Shown here: one piece after another, positions 52,458-61,625 of the stretch
How positions within the stretch are numbered: position 1 is the first letter of the stretch
Layout of the letters: each line of letters opens with the position of its first letter
NCBI GenBank assembly: GCA_902556425.1
Contig: CACDWG010000003.1
Coordinates: forward strand, 62,001-126,000
Length of the DNA: 64,000 nt
DNA from: UBA4421 sp002704225
GTDB lineage: Bacteria > Pseudomonadota > Gammaproteobacteria > Pseudomonadales > Azotimanducaceae
Direction: 5' to 3'
Made by a program: the position numbers and the translations under genes
The notes under the pieces: generated by a model
The model's database searches: none
Seen by the model: the letters and a program-made list of their open reading frames with translations, nothing else
What the model was told of the DNA's origin: nothing

Positions 52458-53249
52458 ATGAAACGTTTGAGTAGTCTTTTTCAGCGCATTCGCATCGTGC
52501 TCGTGGAGCCGAGCCACCCCGGCAATATTGGCGGAACGGCTCGAGCGATGAAAACCATGGGCTTGCATCAATTGGTGTTGGTTAATCCGGCGCGATTTCC
52601 TGATCCTCAGGCAGATTGGCGGGCTGCTGGTGCTATGGACGTATTGGATGGGGCTCAGGTGGTAAATGATGTATCCGCTGCGGTTGCCGGCTGTCACTAC
52701 GTGGTCGGCACGAGTACAAGAGCGCGAGCCATTCCTTGGCCCGCGATGCTGGCAAAGGACCTTGGCAAGGTGCTAACGGAGCAAGCGGAGGATGCTGAAG
52801 TTGCCATTCTGTTTGGCCGCGAAGACAGCGGATTGACGAACGAAGAACTGCAGCGTTGTCACACGCACTTGCAGATACCGTCCTCAAAAGAATACGGGTC
52901 GCTGAATTTGGCGATGGCTGTGCAGGTGGTTTGCTACGAAATTTTCCAGTATCTGGAAAAGACGAGCATTCAGGTATCCGCAGAAGGCAAGCAAGATCAA
53001 AGTGAAATACAGGGCCTGGGCAACCGTATTTGGGACAAAGAGCCCGCTTCCGGCCAGCAGATTGATGGTTTGATGGCTCACTTGGAAAGCCTGATGGTGC
53101 AGAGTGAATTTATCGGGGCGGACAACCCCGGGCAAACCGTGACGCGGCTGCGTCGCCTGTTCATGCGACAGCAGTTGGACGAAACAGAAGTGCAGATACT
53201 TCGGGGTTTGCTCAAGGCAATTCAAGGTAAAATGAGCGAAGATTGTTGA
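52458..53249 (+). CDS. trmJ: tRNA (cytidine/uridine-2'-O)-methyltransferase TrmJ
   Basis: SPOUT-class methyltransferase that modifies position 32 of tRNAs. About 263 residues from ATG 52458 (TAAGG upstream). IVLVEPSHPGNIGGTARAMK, VVGTSTR and LFGREDSGLTNEEL, then GSLNLAMAVQVVCYE are the trefoil-knot motifs. Divergent from suhB. A CCGGCAA hairpin follows its stop. Confidence 0.95.
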   Translation: MKRLSSLFQRIRIVLVEPSHPGNIGGTARAMKTMGLHQLVLVNPARFPDPQADWRAAGAMDVLDGAQVVNDVSAAVAGCHYVVGTSTRARAIPWPAMLAKDLGKVLTEQAEDAEVAILFGREDSGLTNEELQRCHTHLQIPSSKEYGSLNLAMAVQVVCYEIFQYLEKTSIQVSAEGKQDQSEIQGLGNRIWDKEPASGQQIDGLMAHLESLMVQSEFIGADNPGQTVTRLRRLFMRQQLDETEVQILRGLLKAIQGKMSEDC

Positions 53250-53250
53250 A

Positions 53251-53268
53251 CCGGCAATCCTTTGCCGG
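53251..53268 (+). terminator. 7-bp hairpin after trmJ
   Basis: CCGGCAA (53251-53257), loop TCCT, TTGCCGG (53262-53268), starting 2 nt after the trmJ stop. It is followed by an A run rather than T, so it is a weak terminator or an RNA 3'-end stabiliser. Confidence 0.45.
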
Positions 53269-53307
53269 GGACTTGCAAAAAAAGACATCTCGGGGTCAAC
53301 TATCGCT

Positions 53308-54048
53308 ATGAGAAAGATTGTTGTAATTAATAGTAAGGGCGGATCCGGAAAAACAACGGTCAGCGTGAATTTGGCGGCGTCATTGGCGGCATCCGGCGAG
53401 CGCACGGCGCTGCTGGATCTGGATCCTCAAGGCTCTTCCATGCGCTGGTTAAAACAGCGGTCGAAAGATTTGCCGCCCATTGCGGGAATAGCAGGTTTTC
53501 GCAGCGATTCAAACCTAACCCGCAGCTTTCAACTTACCCCACCTGCCGATACGACTGCCCTTGTCCTAGACACTCCGGCGGGGTTGGATCGACGTGGACT
53601 GGAGGCAGCAACCCGCGGGGCTGATGCCATTTTAATGCCGGTGATGTCTTCGGATATTGATATTCATGCTGCAACGCACTGCATCGCCGATTTGCTTTTG
53701 GGGTCGAAAACCCAGTCGCGGTCAAGGAACTTCGGTATAATCGCGAACCGCGTGAAGCCGAATACCCGGGGCGGAAGGCGGCTGGGGCGCTTCTTAGAAA
53801 ATTTTGATATTCCCGTTGTCGCAACCCTACGTGATTCGGTCAATTACACGCGATCGGCAGAGACCGGTCAGGGTCTCATCGACTTGCCTCGATGGCAGGT
53901 TCAGAAAGATCTCCGAGTGTGGGATGGAATCTTGGAGTGGATGAATGCTCTAGAGCAATCATCGCGCGAGTCCTCTAAGAAACCATTACGCGTTGGCGTA
54001 GGCGGCACTGTTCGATTAGCCTTCAGTCGCAGTTCAGCATCATCCTGA
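53308..54048 (+). CDS. ParA/MinD-type ATPase
   Basis: Deviant Walker-A ATPase of 246 residues: INSKGGSGKTTVSVNLAASL at residues 6-25, Walker A' region LLDLDPQGSSMRW, and LVLDTPAGLDRRGLE. Such proteins position DNA, chemoreceptors or other cargo on the nucleoid or cell pole. There is no adjacent parB. It lies between trmJ and a cysteine desulfurase, where iscR would often be. Partner unknown. Confidence 0.88.
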   Translation: MRKIVVINSKGGSGKTTVSVNLAASLAASGERTALLDLDPQGSSMRWLKQRSKDLPPIAGIAGFRSDSNLTRSFQLTPPADTTALVLDTPAGLDRRGLEAATRGADAILMPVMSSDIDIHAATHCIADLLLGSKTQSRSRNFGIIANRVKPNTRGGRRLGRFLENFDIPVVATLRDSVNYTRSAETGQGLIDLPRWQVQKDLRVWDGILEWMNALEQSSRESSKKPLRVGVGGTVRLAFSRSSASS

Positions 54049-54067
54049 TTCCTGAAATTTTCCCTGC

Positions 54068-55219
54068 ATGAACAGTCCGATTTTCTTGGATTACGCGGCC
54101 TCCACGCCGACGGACCCGGTGGTTGCCGAGGTGATGCAACAGCATCTGTGTCTGGGTGGTGTCTTTGCCAACCCCGCGTCACGCGGCCACGTTTATGGGT
54201 GGCAGGCAGACGAAGCGGTGGAAACCGCACGCGCGGAGCTGGCCTCCATCCTCAACGCGGATCCGCGAGAAATCGTCTGGACGTCGGGGGCAACAGAATC
54301 CGATAACTTAGCCATGAAGGGGCTGATTTCCAGAGGCCTGCGGTTGGGCCGTAAGCATATTGTGACCAGTGCTATTGAGCATAAGGCCGTGCTGGATACC
54401 TGCGCATGGATGGAAACTCAGGGGTTTGCGATTACCTATCTCATGCCCGATGAACAGGGCGTGATCACGCCTGAACAGGTGGCATCGGCCATTCGCGGCG
54501 ACACCCTAGTCGTCTCCTTGATGCAGGTGAACAACGAACTGGGTAGTATCAGTGACTTAGGCCGTATTGCCAGCATTTGTCGTGAGCAGGGCGTGCTCAG
54601 CCATACCGACGCGGCCCAGAGTTTTGGCAAGGTGCCATTGGATGTTCAGGTGCTTGGGGTCGACATGCTGTCGCTGTCGGGTCACAAAATATACGGGCCC
54701 AAGGGGATCGGTGCGCTCTATGTACGACGCCAAGACGGTCTAGCACTTGACGCGCAGATCCATGGGGGCGGTCATGAAATGGGTATGCGCTCTGGCACGT
54801 TGCCAACCCATCAAATAGTCGGGTTAGCGGCTGCAGCGAAACTGATGCAGGCACAAATGAGTGGTGAGACGCAGAGAATTGGCATGCTGCGTGATCGCTT
54901 TGTCAGTCATTTGCAGCAGATACCCGAGGTGCATCTCAACTCGCCAATAACCCAGAGTATTCCGCATATTGTCAATGTGGCCTTTGGAGGAGTTGATGGC
55001 GAAACGCTGTTGCTGGCGTTGAACAATATCGCCATTTCCACGGGCTCAGCTTGCAATTCGGCAAGTGTCGAGCCGTCTCATGTGCTTACGGGCATAGGGA
55101 TGCCTCGGGAACTCGCTGATGCGTCGTTACGATTCAGTTTTGGTCGATATACTCAGGTCCCTGATATCGACGCCGCAGCCACTCATGTAGCCGATGTGTT
55201 AGGCCGATTGCGTCAGTAG
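54068..55219 (+). CDS. cysteine desulfurase (NifS/IscS family)
   Basis: PLP enzyme of 383 residues that takes sulfur from cysteine for iron-sulfur clusters or tRNA thiolation. Start FLDYAASTPTDPVV, WTSGATESDNLAMKG, the PLP lysine in SLSGHKIYGPKG and the reactive cysteine in STGSACNSASVEPSHVL. The sequence is IscS-like, but no iscR, iscU or iscA gene is nearby, so it is an isolated copy; whether it supplies general clusters or a special target is not visible. It follows the ParA gene by 19 nt. Confidence 0.93.
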   Translation: MNSPIFLDYAASTPTDPVVAEVMQQHLCLGGVFANPASRGHVYGWQADEAVETARAELASILNADPREIVWTSGATESDNLAMKGLISRGLRLGRKHIVTSAIEHKAVLDTCAWMETQGFAITYLMPDEQGVITPEQVASAIRGDTLVVSLMQVNNELGSISDLGRIASICREQGVLSHTDAAQSFGKVPLDVQVLGVDMLSLSGHKIYGPKGIGALYVRRQDGLALDAQIHGGGHEMGMRSGTLPTHQIVGLAAAAKLMQAQMSGETQRIGMLRDRFVSHLQQIPEVHLNSPITQSIPHIVNVAFGGVDGETLLLALNNIAISTGSACNSASVEPSHVLTGIGMPRELADASLRFSFGRYTQVPDIDAAATHVADVLGRLRQ

Positions 55220-55235
55220 TCGTGCTGCGTATAAT
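55208..55235 (+). promoter_or_regulatory. sigma-70-type promoter upstream of ndk
   Basis: TTGCGT (55208-55213), 16-bp spacer, TATAAT (55230-55235). The start would be about 55242. It overlaps the end of the desulfurase gene and lies about 170 nt upstream of ndk. A small hairpin CTCG-ATCATGC-CGAG with six T (55250-55270) follows, which could act as a terminator of the upstream unit or an attenuator of this one. Confidence 0.65.
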
Positions 55236-55248
55236 ACGCGCCCTCAAA

Positions 55249-55270
55249 GCTCGATCATGCCGAGTTTTTT
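55249..55270 (+). terminator. short hairpin with T6, after the desulfurase gene
   Basis: GCTCG, loop ATCATGC, CGAG, then TTTTTT (55265-55270). Stem only 4-5 bp, but the T run is good. It lies between the -10 box at 55230 and ndk. Confidence 0.45.
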
Positions 55271-55413
55271 ATTAAAAATTAGATACATAGCGTTCTTTTT
55301 CGAAACCAGAAGAATCCATGAGGTAAGGCTCCAGCCAAAAGCGTGTGGGGCCCAGAACAAAGGGTCGATTCTGGGTGGATTTGGGCGTTAGCGTATCCCC
55401 AACGGAGATGGTC

Positions 55414-55842
55414 ATGGGAATGGAGCGAACTTTTTCAATTGTTAAGCCGGATGCGGTTGCCCGAAACTTGATTGGTGAGATTTACTCGCGTTTCGAAAAG
55501 GGCGGACTGAGGATTGTGGCTTCAAAGATGCTTCAACTCAGCGACGAGCAAGCGGCTGGTTTCTATGCCGAACACGACGGTCGCCCTTTTTTCGCCGATC
55601 TGTGTGCCTACATGCGCTCAGGGCCTGTCATGGTGCAGGTGCTAGAAGGTGAAGATGCAATCGCCACAAACCGCCGATTGATGGGCGCGACGAATCCAAA
55701 GGAAGCCGATCCAGGTACAATTCGTGCGGACTTTGCGGAGTCCATTGACGCGAACGCTGTCCACGGTTCAGACAGCCCTGAATCTGCAGCGCGTGAGATT
55801 GCTTTCTTTTTCACCGCCTCAGAAATCATTGATCGAGCTTAA
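55414..55842 (+). CDS. ndk: nucleoside diphosphate kinase
   Basis: Transfers the gamma phosphate between nucleoside triphosphates and diphosphates. 142 residues from ATG 55414 (ACGGAG 7 nt upstream), giving MGMERTFSIVKPDAVARNLI. The phosphorylated histidine is H117 in ANAVHGSDS. The frame is open upstream, but those residues do not belong to the family. Followed by rlmN, the usual order. Confidence 0.97.
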   Translation: MGMERTFSIVKPDAVARNLIGEIYSRFEKGGLRIVASKMLQLSDEQAAGFYAEHDGRPFFADLCAYMRSGPVMVQVLEGEDAIATNRRLMGATNPKEADPGTIRADFAESIDANAVHGSDSPESAAREIAFFFTASEIIDRA

Positions 55843-55868
55843 GTTTTAGGGATCCGGAGAAGCAACCT

Positions 55869-56978
55869 GTGACCACCCGACGTAATCTCTACGGATTGGA
55901 CAGAGGTCAGCTGGAAGCGTTGTTTCAGGAGATGGGTCTGCAAGCCTTTCGGGGACGGCAGATCATGAAGTGGGTCTATCATCAAGGCATAACCGATTTT
56001 GCTGCGATGACGGACCTGCCGCTTAAAGCTCGGCAGTGGCTCGCGGAGCATTGCAGCCTGGAACTGCCCAAGATCCATGAGCGCTTCCTATCCAAGGACG
56101 GAACCGTGAAGTGGTTGCTGCATGTGGCGGAAGGGGATCTCGTTGAAATGGTCCTGATCCCCGACAAGGGAAGAAACACGCTGTGCGTGTCCTCTCAGGT
56201 GGGTTGCATCCTGGACTGCAGTTTTTGCTCAACGGGAAAGCAGGGCTTCAACGGCAACCTCGCATCCGCTGAAATCGTCGGGCAAATGGCCATCGCGAAT
56301 GCCTATCTGGCCGAAAAATCCGAGACCGTAACCAACGTCGTCCTCATGGGCATGGGCGAGCCATTGTTGAATTTTGACGCGGTATTACCGGCGACCAATG
56401 TGATGATGGACGACCACGCCTTTGGTTTGTCGAAGCGCAGGGTGACGGTGAGCACTGCGGGCGTGGTGCCGGGTATCAAAAAACTGCAAGAACACACAGA
56501 CGTGTCATTAGCCATCTCGCTGCACGCTCCGAGCGATGAGTTACGCAACGAATTGGTGCCCATTAACAAGAAATATCCGATCGCAGAACTGATGAAGACG
56601 TGCCGCGACTACGTTGAGCATTTGGGCCCTGCACGCAAGCTGGTGATCGAGTACACCTTAATGCGCGGGGTCAATGATCAGGCGGTGCACGCCAAGGCGT
56701 TGGCGACACTGCTCCAATCCTTGCGCTGCAAAGTCAATCTGATTCCCTTTAACCCCTTTCCCGGGTCTGGCTATGAGCGTCCTCGAGATGAGGATATCTA
56801 CGCTTTTCAAACAACCTTGATGAAAGCGGGGTTCATCACCATGGTGCGTACGACGCGCGGTGACGATATCAACGCGGCGTGCGGTCAATTGGTGGGAATG
56901 GTTGAAGACCGTACCCGCCGTCAGAGTCGATACCGTGAACGATTGGCTCAACAGATTCCTGCGGTGGAAGTGATCTGA
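55869..56978 (+). CDS. rlmN: dual-specificity rRNA/tRNA adenine-C2 methyltransferase
   Basis: Radical SAM enzyme that methylates C2 of A2503 in 23S rRNA and A37 in some tRNAs. 369 residues from GTG 55869 with GGAGAAG upstream. The radical-SAM cysteines are C113, C117 and C120 in GCILDCSFCSTGKQG. GMGEPLLNFDAV and RVTVSTAGVVPGI follow, and the catalytic C-terminal cysteine region is NAACGQL. Next gene is the rodZ-like gene. Confidence 0.97.
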   Translation: MTTRRNLYGLDRGQLEALFQEMGLQAFRGRQIMKWVYHQGITDFAAMTDLPLKARQWLAEHCSLELPKIHERFLSKDGTVKWLLHVAEGDLVEMVLIPDKGRNTLCVSSQVGCILDCSFCSTGKQGFNGNLASAEIVGQMAIANAYLAEKSETVTNVVLMGMGEPLLNFDAVLPATNVMMDDHAFGLSKRRVTVSTAGVVPGIKKLQEHTDVSLAISLHAPSDELRNELVPINKKYPIAELMKTCRDYVEHLGPARKLVIEYTLMRGVNDQAVHAKALATLLQSLRCKVNLIPFNPFPGSGYERPRDEDIYAFQTTLMKAGFITMVRTTRGDDINAACGQLVGMVEDRTRRQSRYRERLAQQIPAVEVI

Positions 56979-57045
56979 TGAAAACACGTCAACCGCCTGT
57001 TAGAACGTTCCGTTATTCCTCGATGTCGCGTGGATGGTTCACGGT

Positions 57046-58188
57046 ATGAATGATAAGCGTGACAGCGAATCTCTGTTTGGTCCCGGCAAGGTGTTTGCTG
57101 AAGGGCGAGAGGCTATTGATATGTCTCGGGAGCAAATGGCCGATGTCCTGAATTTGCCGGTTCGAACAATTTTGGCGATAGAGGAAAATAACCCCAGCGT
57201 TCTGCCAGATGCCGTGTATGTGAATGGCTACATGCGCTCGTACGCCAAGCTGCTCGGGCTCGCGTCTCAGCCCCTCATTGATGCTTGGTGGGCACAACAT
57301 GTTGAGAACCAGGAGCAGGTATCGATTGAAGGGCACAATGACGAAATGGTGGAAAAGACCGTCAATGTCAGGCCCTTTAAGATGGGGCGCTGGGCGGTTG
57401 CTGGTCTGGTGCTTTCTGCGGGCTTCGTGTATTTCGTCTCGAATAACAATCAGCAAGCTGCCAACAACGTTTCAGATGTTCAAGCCAATGTGGAAGCGCT
57501 GGAGAAGGAACCGCTGTTGGAGCCACAGTCGACTACCGAGACTGCGCAAGAAATGATGCGCGAGGCGAATTCGGAGCCGGTCAAAGAAACGCTCAAAGAA
57601 ACCGTTACAGAAGCCGGGGCGCACGAATCGATAGCGCAAACATTGACGTCACTGCCAAGGGCAGACGACCAAGATGTTTTGGTGGTTGCCGAGCCGGAGA
57701 TGGTCGAACCCGAGGTGGTTGAGGGCGATACCGACGCTCGCGGAGTGCAACGTGAAATTTTCGAGCCGATGAACGACGATCTATCGATGGCCGATCTGGC
57801 GACTGACGACTCAGTAGCATCCAGTGAGGCCAAGACCGAACGCGAGAGCCCGCTGGCGTTTGCCTTACCTCGGCTGACAGAATTTGGCGACAATACAATC
57901 ACCTTGTCCTTTTCTGCGGACTGTTGGTTTGAGATTCGCAATGAAAGTGGTGACCTGCTTTACGCCGATCTGGGCCGAGACACGCAAACACGACGCTATG
58001 TTGGCGATGGGCCGTTTCGGATCAAACTTGGATTCAGTCCGGGCGTAACGCTGATGTTTAACGACGGGGTCGTAGACTTAGCACCCTACACGCGCAGAGA
58101 CGTCGCGAACGTCATTGTAGGCGCGTCGGTAGATGATGCGGAGCCTGCGCCGCAAACGAATGCAACACAGGCGACATTATTGTGGTGA
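57046..58188 (+). CDS. rodZ: RodZ-like helix-turn-helix membrane protein
   Basis: Cytoskeletal adaptor of MreB in rod-shaped cells. About 380 residues: N-terminal helix-turn-helix (MSREQMADVLNLPVRTILAI, then YVNGYMRSYAKLLGL), a membrane segment VAGLVLSAGFVYFV near residue 120, an acidic periplasmic linker, and a C-terminal DUF4115 domain with SADCWFEIRNESGDLLYADL. ATG 57034 is an alternative start. In the common order pilF precedes and ispG follows rodZ; both are absent here, and hisS overlaps its stop. Confidence 0.9.
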   Translation: MNDKRDSESLFGPGKVFAEGREAIDMSREQMADVLNLPVRTILAIEENNPSVLPDAVYVNGYMRSYAKLLGLASQPLIDAWWAQHVENQEQVSIEGHNDEMVEKTVNVRPFKMGRWAVAGLVLSAGFVYFVSNNNQQAANNVSDVQANVEALEKEPLLEPQSTTETAQEMMREANSEPVKETLKETVTEAGAHESIAQTLTSLPRADDQDVLVVAEPEMVEPEVVEGDTDARGVQREIFEPMNDDLSMADLATDDSVASSEAKTERESPLAFALPRLTEFGDNTITLSFSADCWFEIRNESGDLLYADLGRDTQTRRYVGDGPFRIKLGFSPGVTLMFNDGVVDLAPYTRRDVANVIVGASVDDAEPAPQTNATQATLLW

Positions 58189-59453
58189 AAGCAGTGAGAG
58201 GCATGCGAGATATCTTGCCGGAGCAAGCCCGCCGGTGGGATTTGGTTGAGCAAACGATAACGGAGGTTATTCGTGGCCATGCCTACGAGGCCATACGTTT
58301 GCCGCTGCTTGAGTTTACCGAGTTGTTTGCACGAGGTGTGGGTGAAGCCACGGATATCGTGGAAAAAGAAATGTACACGCTGGCGGACCGTGATGGTGAC
58401 TCGCTGTCATTGCGCCCAGAAGGTACCGCGAGTAGCGTTCGCATGCTGCAAGAGCATGGTTTTTTGTACAACCAAACTCAGCGGGTGTTTTATGCCGGGC
58501 CTATGTTTCGGTACGAGAAACCACAAAAAGGCCGGTACCGTCAGTTTTATCAGATCGGTGCTGAAGCGTATGGTCTGGCCGGTCCAGACATCGATGCGGA
58601 ACTGATCGGGCTGGGTTGGGCGTGCTGGCAGGCGTTGGGGATTGAGTCGATGGTACGGCTGGAAATCAATACGCTTGGCTCCGGGGATGCTCGCGAACAA
58701 TACCGCAGTGCCTTGGTGTCTTATCTGACGCCGCTGGTGGATCAGCTAGACGAGGACAGCCGCCGGCGGTTGAATACAAACCCCATGCGGATACTGGACA
58801 GCAAAAATCCCGAGACCCAGCGGTTGCTCGAAAATGCACCTAAGCTGCCGGATTTTGTTGATGCTCAGAGCCTTGAGCATTTCGACGGCCTCAAGGGCCT
58901 GCTCCAAGATCTGGGCATACCGTTTCGAGAAAATCCCAACTTGGTGAGAGGGTTGGATTACTACACGCATACCGTGTTTGAGTGGATTACCGATGACTTG
59001 GGCGCACAAGGAGCGATCTGTGCTGGTGGCCGTTATGACGGTCTTGTCGAGCGGTTGGGCGGCAGAGCGACACCGGGCGTTGGTTTTGCCATTGGTTTGG
59101 ATCGCGCAGTGTTGCTGCACGAATTGGCCCATGCGCAAGGGTTGGAAAACGCGGCAGATGTGTACGTGTGTGTGCCGGACCAGCAACTGCTGGGAGCCGC
59201 CATGCAAACGACTCAAGCCCTACGGGCCGCTCTGCCAAATCAGCGCATTCGGTTGCACATGGGCGGTGGAAATTTAAAGAAACAATTGAAAAAAGCAGAC
59301 GCCAGTGGGGCGCAGGTTGCGGTGCTGGTTGATCAACAAACGACAGATGCCGGTGGCTTAACGCTGAAGCATTTGCGTGATGCGGCTCTGGGCCAGGAAA
59401 GTCTGTCGTTTGATGCTGGGGTGGGCCGGTTACAGCAAGGTTTCGTTGTCTGA
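58182..59453 (+). CDS. hisS: histidyl-tRNA synthetase
   Basis: Class II aminoacyl-tRNA synthetase for histidine. 423 residues; start GTG at 58182 (a second GTG follows directly), overlapping the rodZ stop. Motif 2 region FRYEKPQKGRYRQFYQIG, histidine signature LVRGLDYYTHTVFEW and AGGRYDGLVERLGG, then the anticodon-binding domain with VYVCVPDQQLLGAAM. Followed after 167 nt by yfgM. Confidence 0.97.
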   Translation: MVKAVRGMRDILPEQARRWDLVEQTITEVIRGHAYEAIRLPLLEFTELFARGVGEATDIVEKEMYTLADRDGDSLSLRPEGTASSVRMLQEHGFLYNQTQRVFYAGPMFRYEKPQKGRYRQFYQIGAEAYGLAGPDIDAELIGLGWACWQALGIESMVRLEINTLGSGDAREQYRSALVSYLTPLVDQLDEDSRRRLNTNPMRILDSKNPETQRLLENAPKLPDFVDAQSLEHFDGLKGLLQDLGIPFRENPNLVRGLDYYTHTVFEWITDDLGAQGAICAGGRYDGLVERLGGRATPGVGFAIGLDRAVLLHELAHAQGLENAADVYVCVPDQQLLGAAMQTTQALRAALPNQRIRLHMGGGNLKKQLKKADASGAQVAVLVDQQTTDAGGLTLKHLRDAALGQESLSFDAGVGRLQQGFVV

Positions 59454-59620
59454 GGGTAACTCAGCTCGCAGATAATCTGTTTTTTGCAAATTCTCGATCA
59501 TCTCAGATGTCATGATGGGTATATGTGATAACGATCTGTGCCAGAATAGCGCGTCGAAAATACAAGCATTTGCATCACCTGTGCGATGCAACCTGAAAAC
59601 AAGTTTGGTGGGAGCCTGTA

Positions 59621-60340
59621 GTGTCTGAATACATAAGCGATGAAGAGCAAATGAACCGCTTCAACGAGTGGTGGAACGAGCATGGCACGTCGCTCTTGAT
59701 CGCTGTCGGAGTCAGCATTGCCGCCATCGTTGGCTGGACTGTGTATTCCGACCAGCGACAACAAACCATTGAGGCCGGTACCGCCGTGTACGCGGAGTAT
59801 GTTGATGCGACCGAGAAAGAGGAAAAGCAGGCGCTAGCCCAGCGCATTAGAGCAGAATTTTCAGGGTCCAGTTTTGAGGTGCTGGTGGCCTTTTCTGAAG
59901 CCAAGGAAGCGGCTGGTGCTGGCGATCTAACCGCTGCGGCTACTGCGCTCCAACAAGCGCGTGAAGCGGCACCTCATGCCTTGCTTGCGGATTTGGCCAG
60001 TCTGCGCCTTGCGAAAATTCAATACGCCCTAGGCGAAGCAGATGCCGCACTGCAGTCTCTCCAACGTATTCGTAGCGAGGGCTACCAAGCTTGGGCCCTA
60101 GAACTGACTGGCGATATTTACTTGGCTGACGGCAACACAGAACAAGCCTATGCGGCCTACACCAGCGCACTGGAACGTTTGGGTGAGCAAACGAGACCGC
60201 TGCTGGAAATTAAACGCGATAACGCGGCGCCGTCGGACGGCCAATTCAGCGTGTTCGCCCAGCCTCTGGAGCAGGCACTGCAGGATGCTCGTAAAACCTT
60301 AGCCACAGACGAGGCTTCTGACTCGACTTCCGACGACTGA
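59621..60340 (+). CDS. yfgM: YfgM-like tetratricopeptide membrane protein
   Basis: Single-span membrane protein of 239 residues with a short cytoplasmic N-terminus (SEYISDEEQMNRFNEWWNEH), membrane helix LLIAVGVSIAAIVGW and periplasmic tetratricopeptide-like repeats. In E. coli YfgM associates with SecYEG and PpiD. Start is GTG 59621. Cotranscribed position before bamB is standard. Confidence 0.93.
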   Translation: MSEYISDEEQMNRFNEWWNEHGTSLLIAVGVSIAAIVGWTVYSDQRQQTIEAGTAVYAEYVDATEKEEKQALAQRIRAEFSGSSFEVLVAFSEAKEAAGAGDLTAAATALQQAREAAPHALLADLASLRLAKIQYALGEADAALQSLQRIRSEGYQAWALELTGDIYLADGNTEQAYAAYTSALERLGEQTRPLLEIKRDNAAPSDGQFSVFAQPLEQALQDARKTLATDEASDSTSDD

Positions 60341-60351
60341 AAGGCGCATTG

Positions 60352-61623
60352 ATGACACACACACAAGACTTGAGCGTTACCAACAAACGGAACGCGTTTC
60401 GTAGCGCGTTTCTGCTTGCTTGGGTACTGCTGTTGAGCGGATGCGCTGCGTTTTCCTGGATTCCAGGGATTGGTGATGACGAAGACGATGAAGAAAAGAC
60501 CGAGCCGGCAGAGCTGGTTGATTTTGACGCGGAAGTCAGACTCGAGCGTCAGTGGAAAAACAAGGTCGGAAAGGGCTTGGGCAGCAAATACATTCGATTG
60601 CAGCCCTTAGTGGTCGCTGACCGCGTGGTCGCTGCGGACGCCTACGGCGTCGTGGCGGCATTTGACCGTTTCTCGGGCGAAAAAATCTGGCAGCAGCAAG
60701 TGGGCGAAGTGGAACGGCGCGCTTCGGGCCTGGACCGATTCTTGGACCGTAGCGATTCAGGCTTTGTCAGCGGCGGTGTCGGTGGTGGCGAGGGTCTTGT
60801 GCTGTTGGGAACGACCCGCGGTAACGTGATTGCTCTGGCACTGAGCGATGGTACGGAACAGTGGCGGACCTACGTAGGATCCGAAATTGGCGCGCAACCT
60901 GTCGCAGCTCAGGGCAGAGTGTTTGCGCACACTATTGACGGCGAGCTCATCGCTTTTGACGCTGAAACCGGCGATAAGCTTTGGTCCTATTCCAGTCAGG
61001 TGCCATTGCTCACACTGCGTGGCACCAGTACGCCTGTAACCGGTCGAGACGTGGTCTATACAGGTTTCGCCAGCGGTAAGGTAGTCGCGCTTCGGGCGAA
61101 CAACGGCGAGCCGATTTGGGAGCAACGGATCATGCTGCCCGAAGGCCGTTCGGAGCTGGAGCGGATCGTCGATGTCGATGCCGCGCCCTTGGTGACGGGC
61201 AACTCTGTATACGCACAGGCGTATCAGGGGCGTATGATGCGCATCCTAGCGCGCGACGGCAGACCCCGTTGGGAAGCCGATGTTTCCAGCTTTTTGAATC
61301 TTGCGGAAGGCTACGGTCAAGTGTACGCCGTGGAAGAAAAAGACACGGTAACCGCTCTTGACCAAGAACGCGGCGAGGTGACCTGGCAGCACGATTTGCT
61401 GGCTCGTCGAGCGCTTACGGCGCCGCTGGCCTATTCCAACTACTTAGTGGTTGGCGATGCGCAAGGCTATATGCACGTGATGGCCCAGCGAGATGGTCGC
61501 ATGATGGGTCGCGAAAAGGTGAACGGCAAAGGCCTTCGTACACCCTTCGTATTGGCCGACGGAACGTTTTTCGTATTGGATAACGCCGGCGGCTTACACG
61601 CCTACAAGATCACGACGAGATAG
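60352..61623 (+). CDS. bamB: outer-membrane assembly lipoprotein BamB
   Basis: Eight-bladed beta-propeller lipoprotein of the BAM complex, which inserts beta-barrel proteins into the outer membrane. About 423 residues from ATG 60352. The lipobox is LLLSGC; the acidic stretch GDDEDDEEKTEPAE follows. Repeats such as GEKIWQQQVG, GDKLWSYSSQ and GEPIWEQRI mark the blades. It lies 11 nt after yfgM and 2 nt before der. Confidence 0.95.
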   Translation: MTHTQDLSVTNKRNAFRSAFLLAWVLLLSGCAAFSWIPGIGDDEDDEEKTEPAELVDFDAEVRLERQWKNKVGKGLGSKYIRLQPLVVADRVVAADAYGVVAAFDRFSGEKIWQQQVGEVERRASGLDRFLDRSDSGFVSGGVGGGEGLVLLGTTRGNVIALALSDGTEQWRTYVGSEIGAQPVAAQGRVFAHTIDGELIAFDAETGDKLWSYSSQVPLLTLRGTSTPVTGRDVVYTGFASGKVVALRANNGEPIWEQRIMLPEGRSELERIVDVDAAPLVTGNSVYAQAYQGRMMRILARDGRPRWEADVSSFLNLAEGYGQVYAVEEKDTVTALDQERGEVTWQHDLLARRALTAPLAYSNYLVVGDAQGYMHVMAQRDGRMMGREKVNGKGLRTPFVLADGTFFVLDNAGGLHAYKITTR

Positions 61624-61625
61624 CC

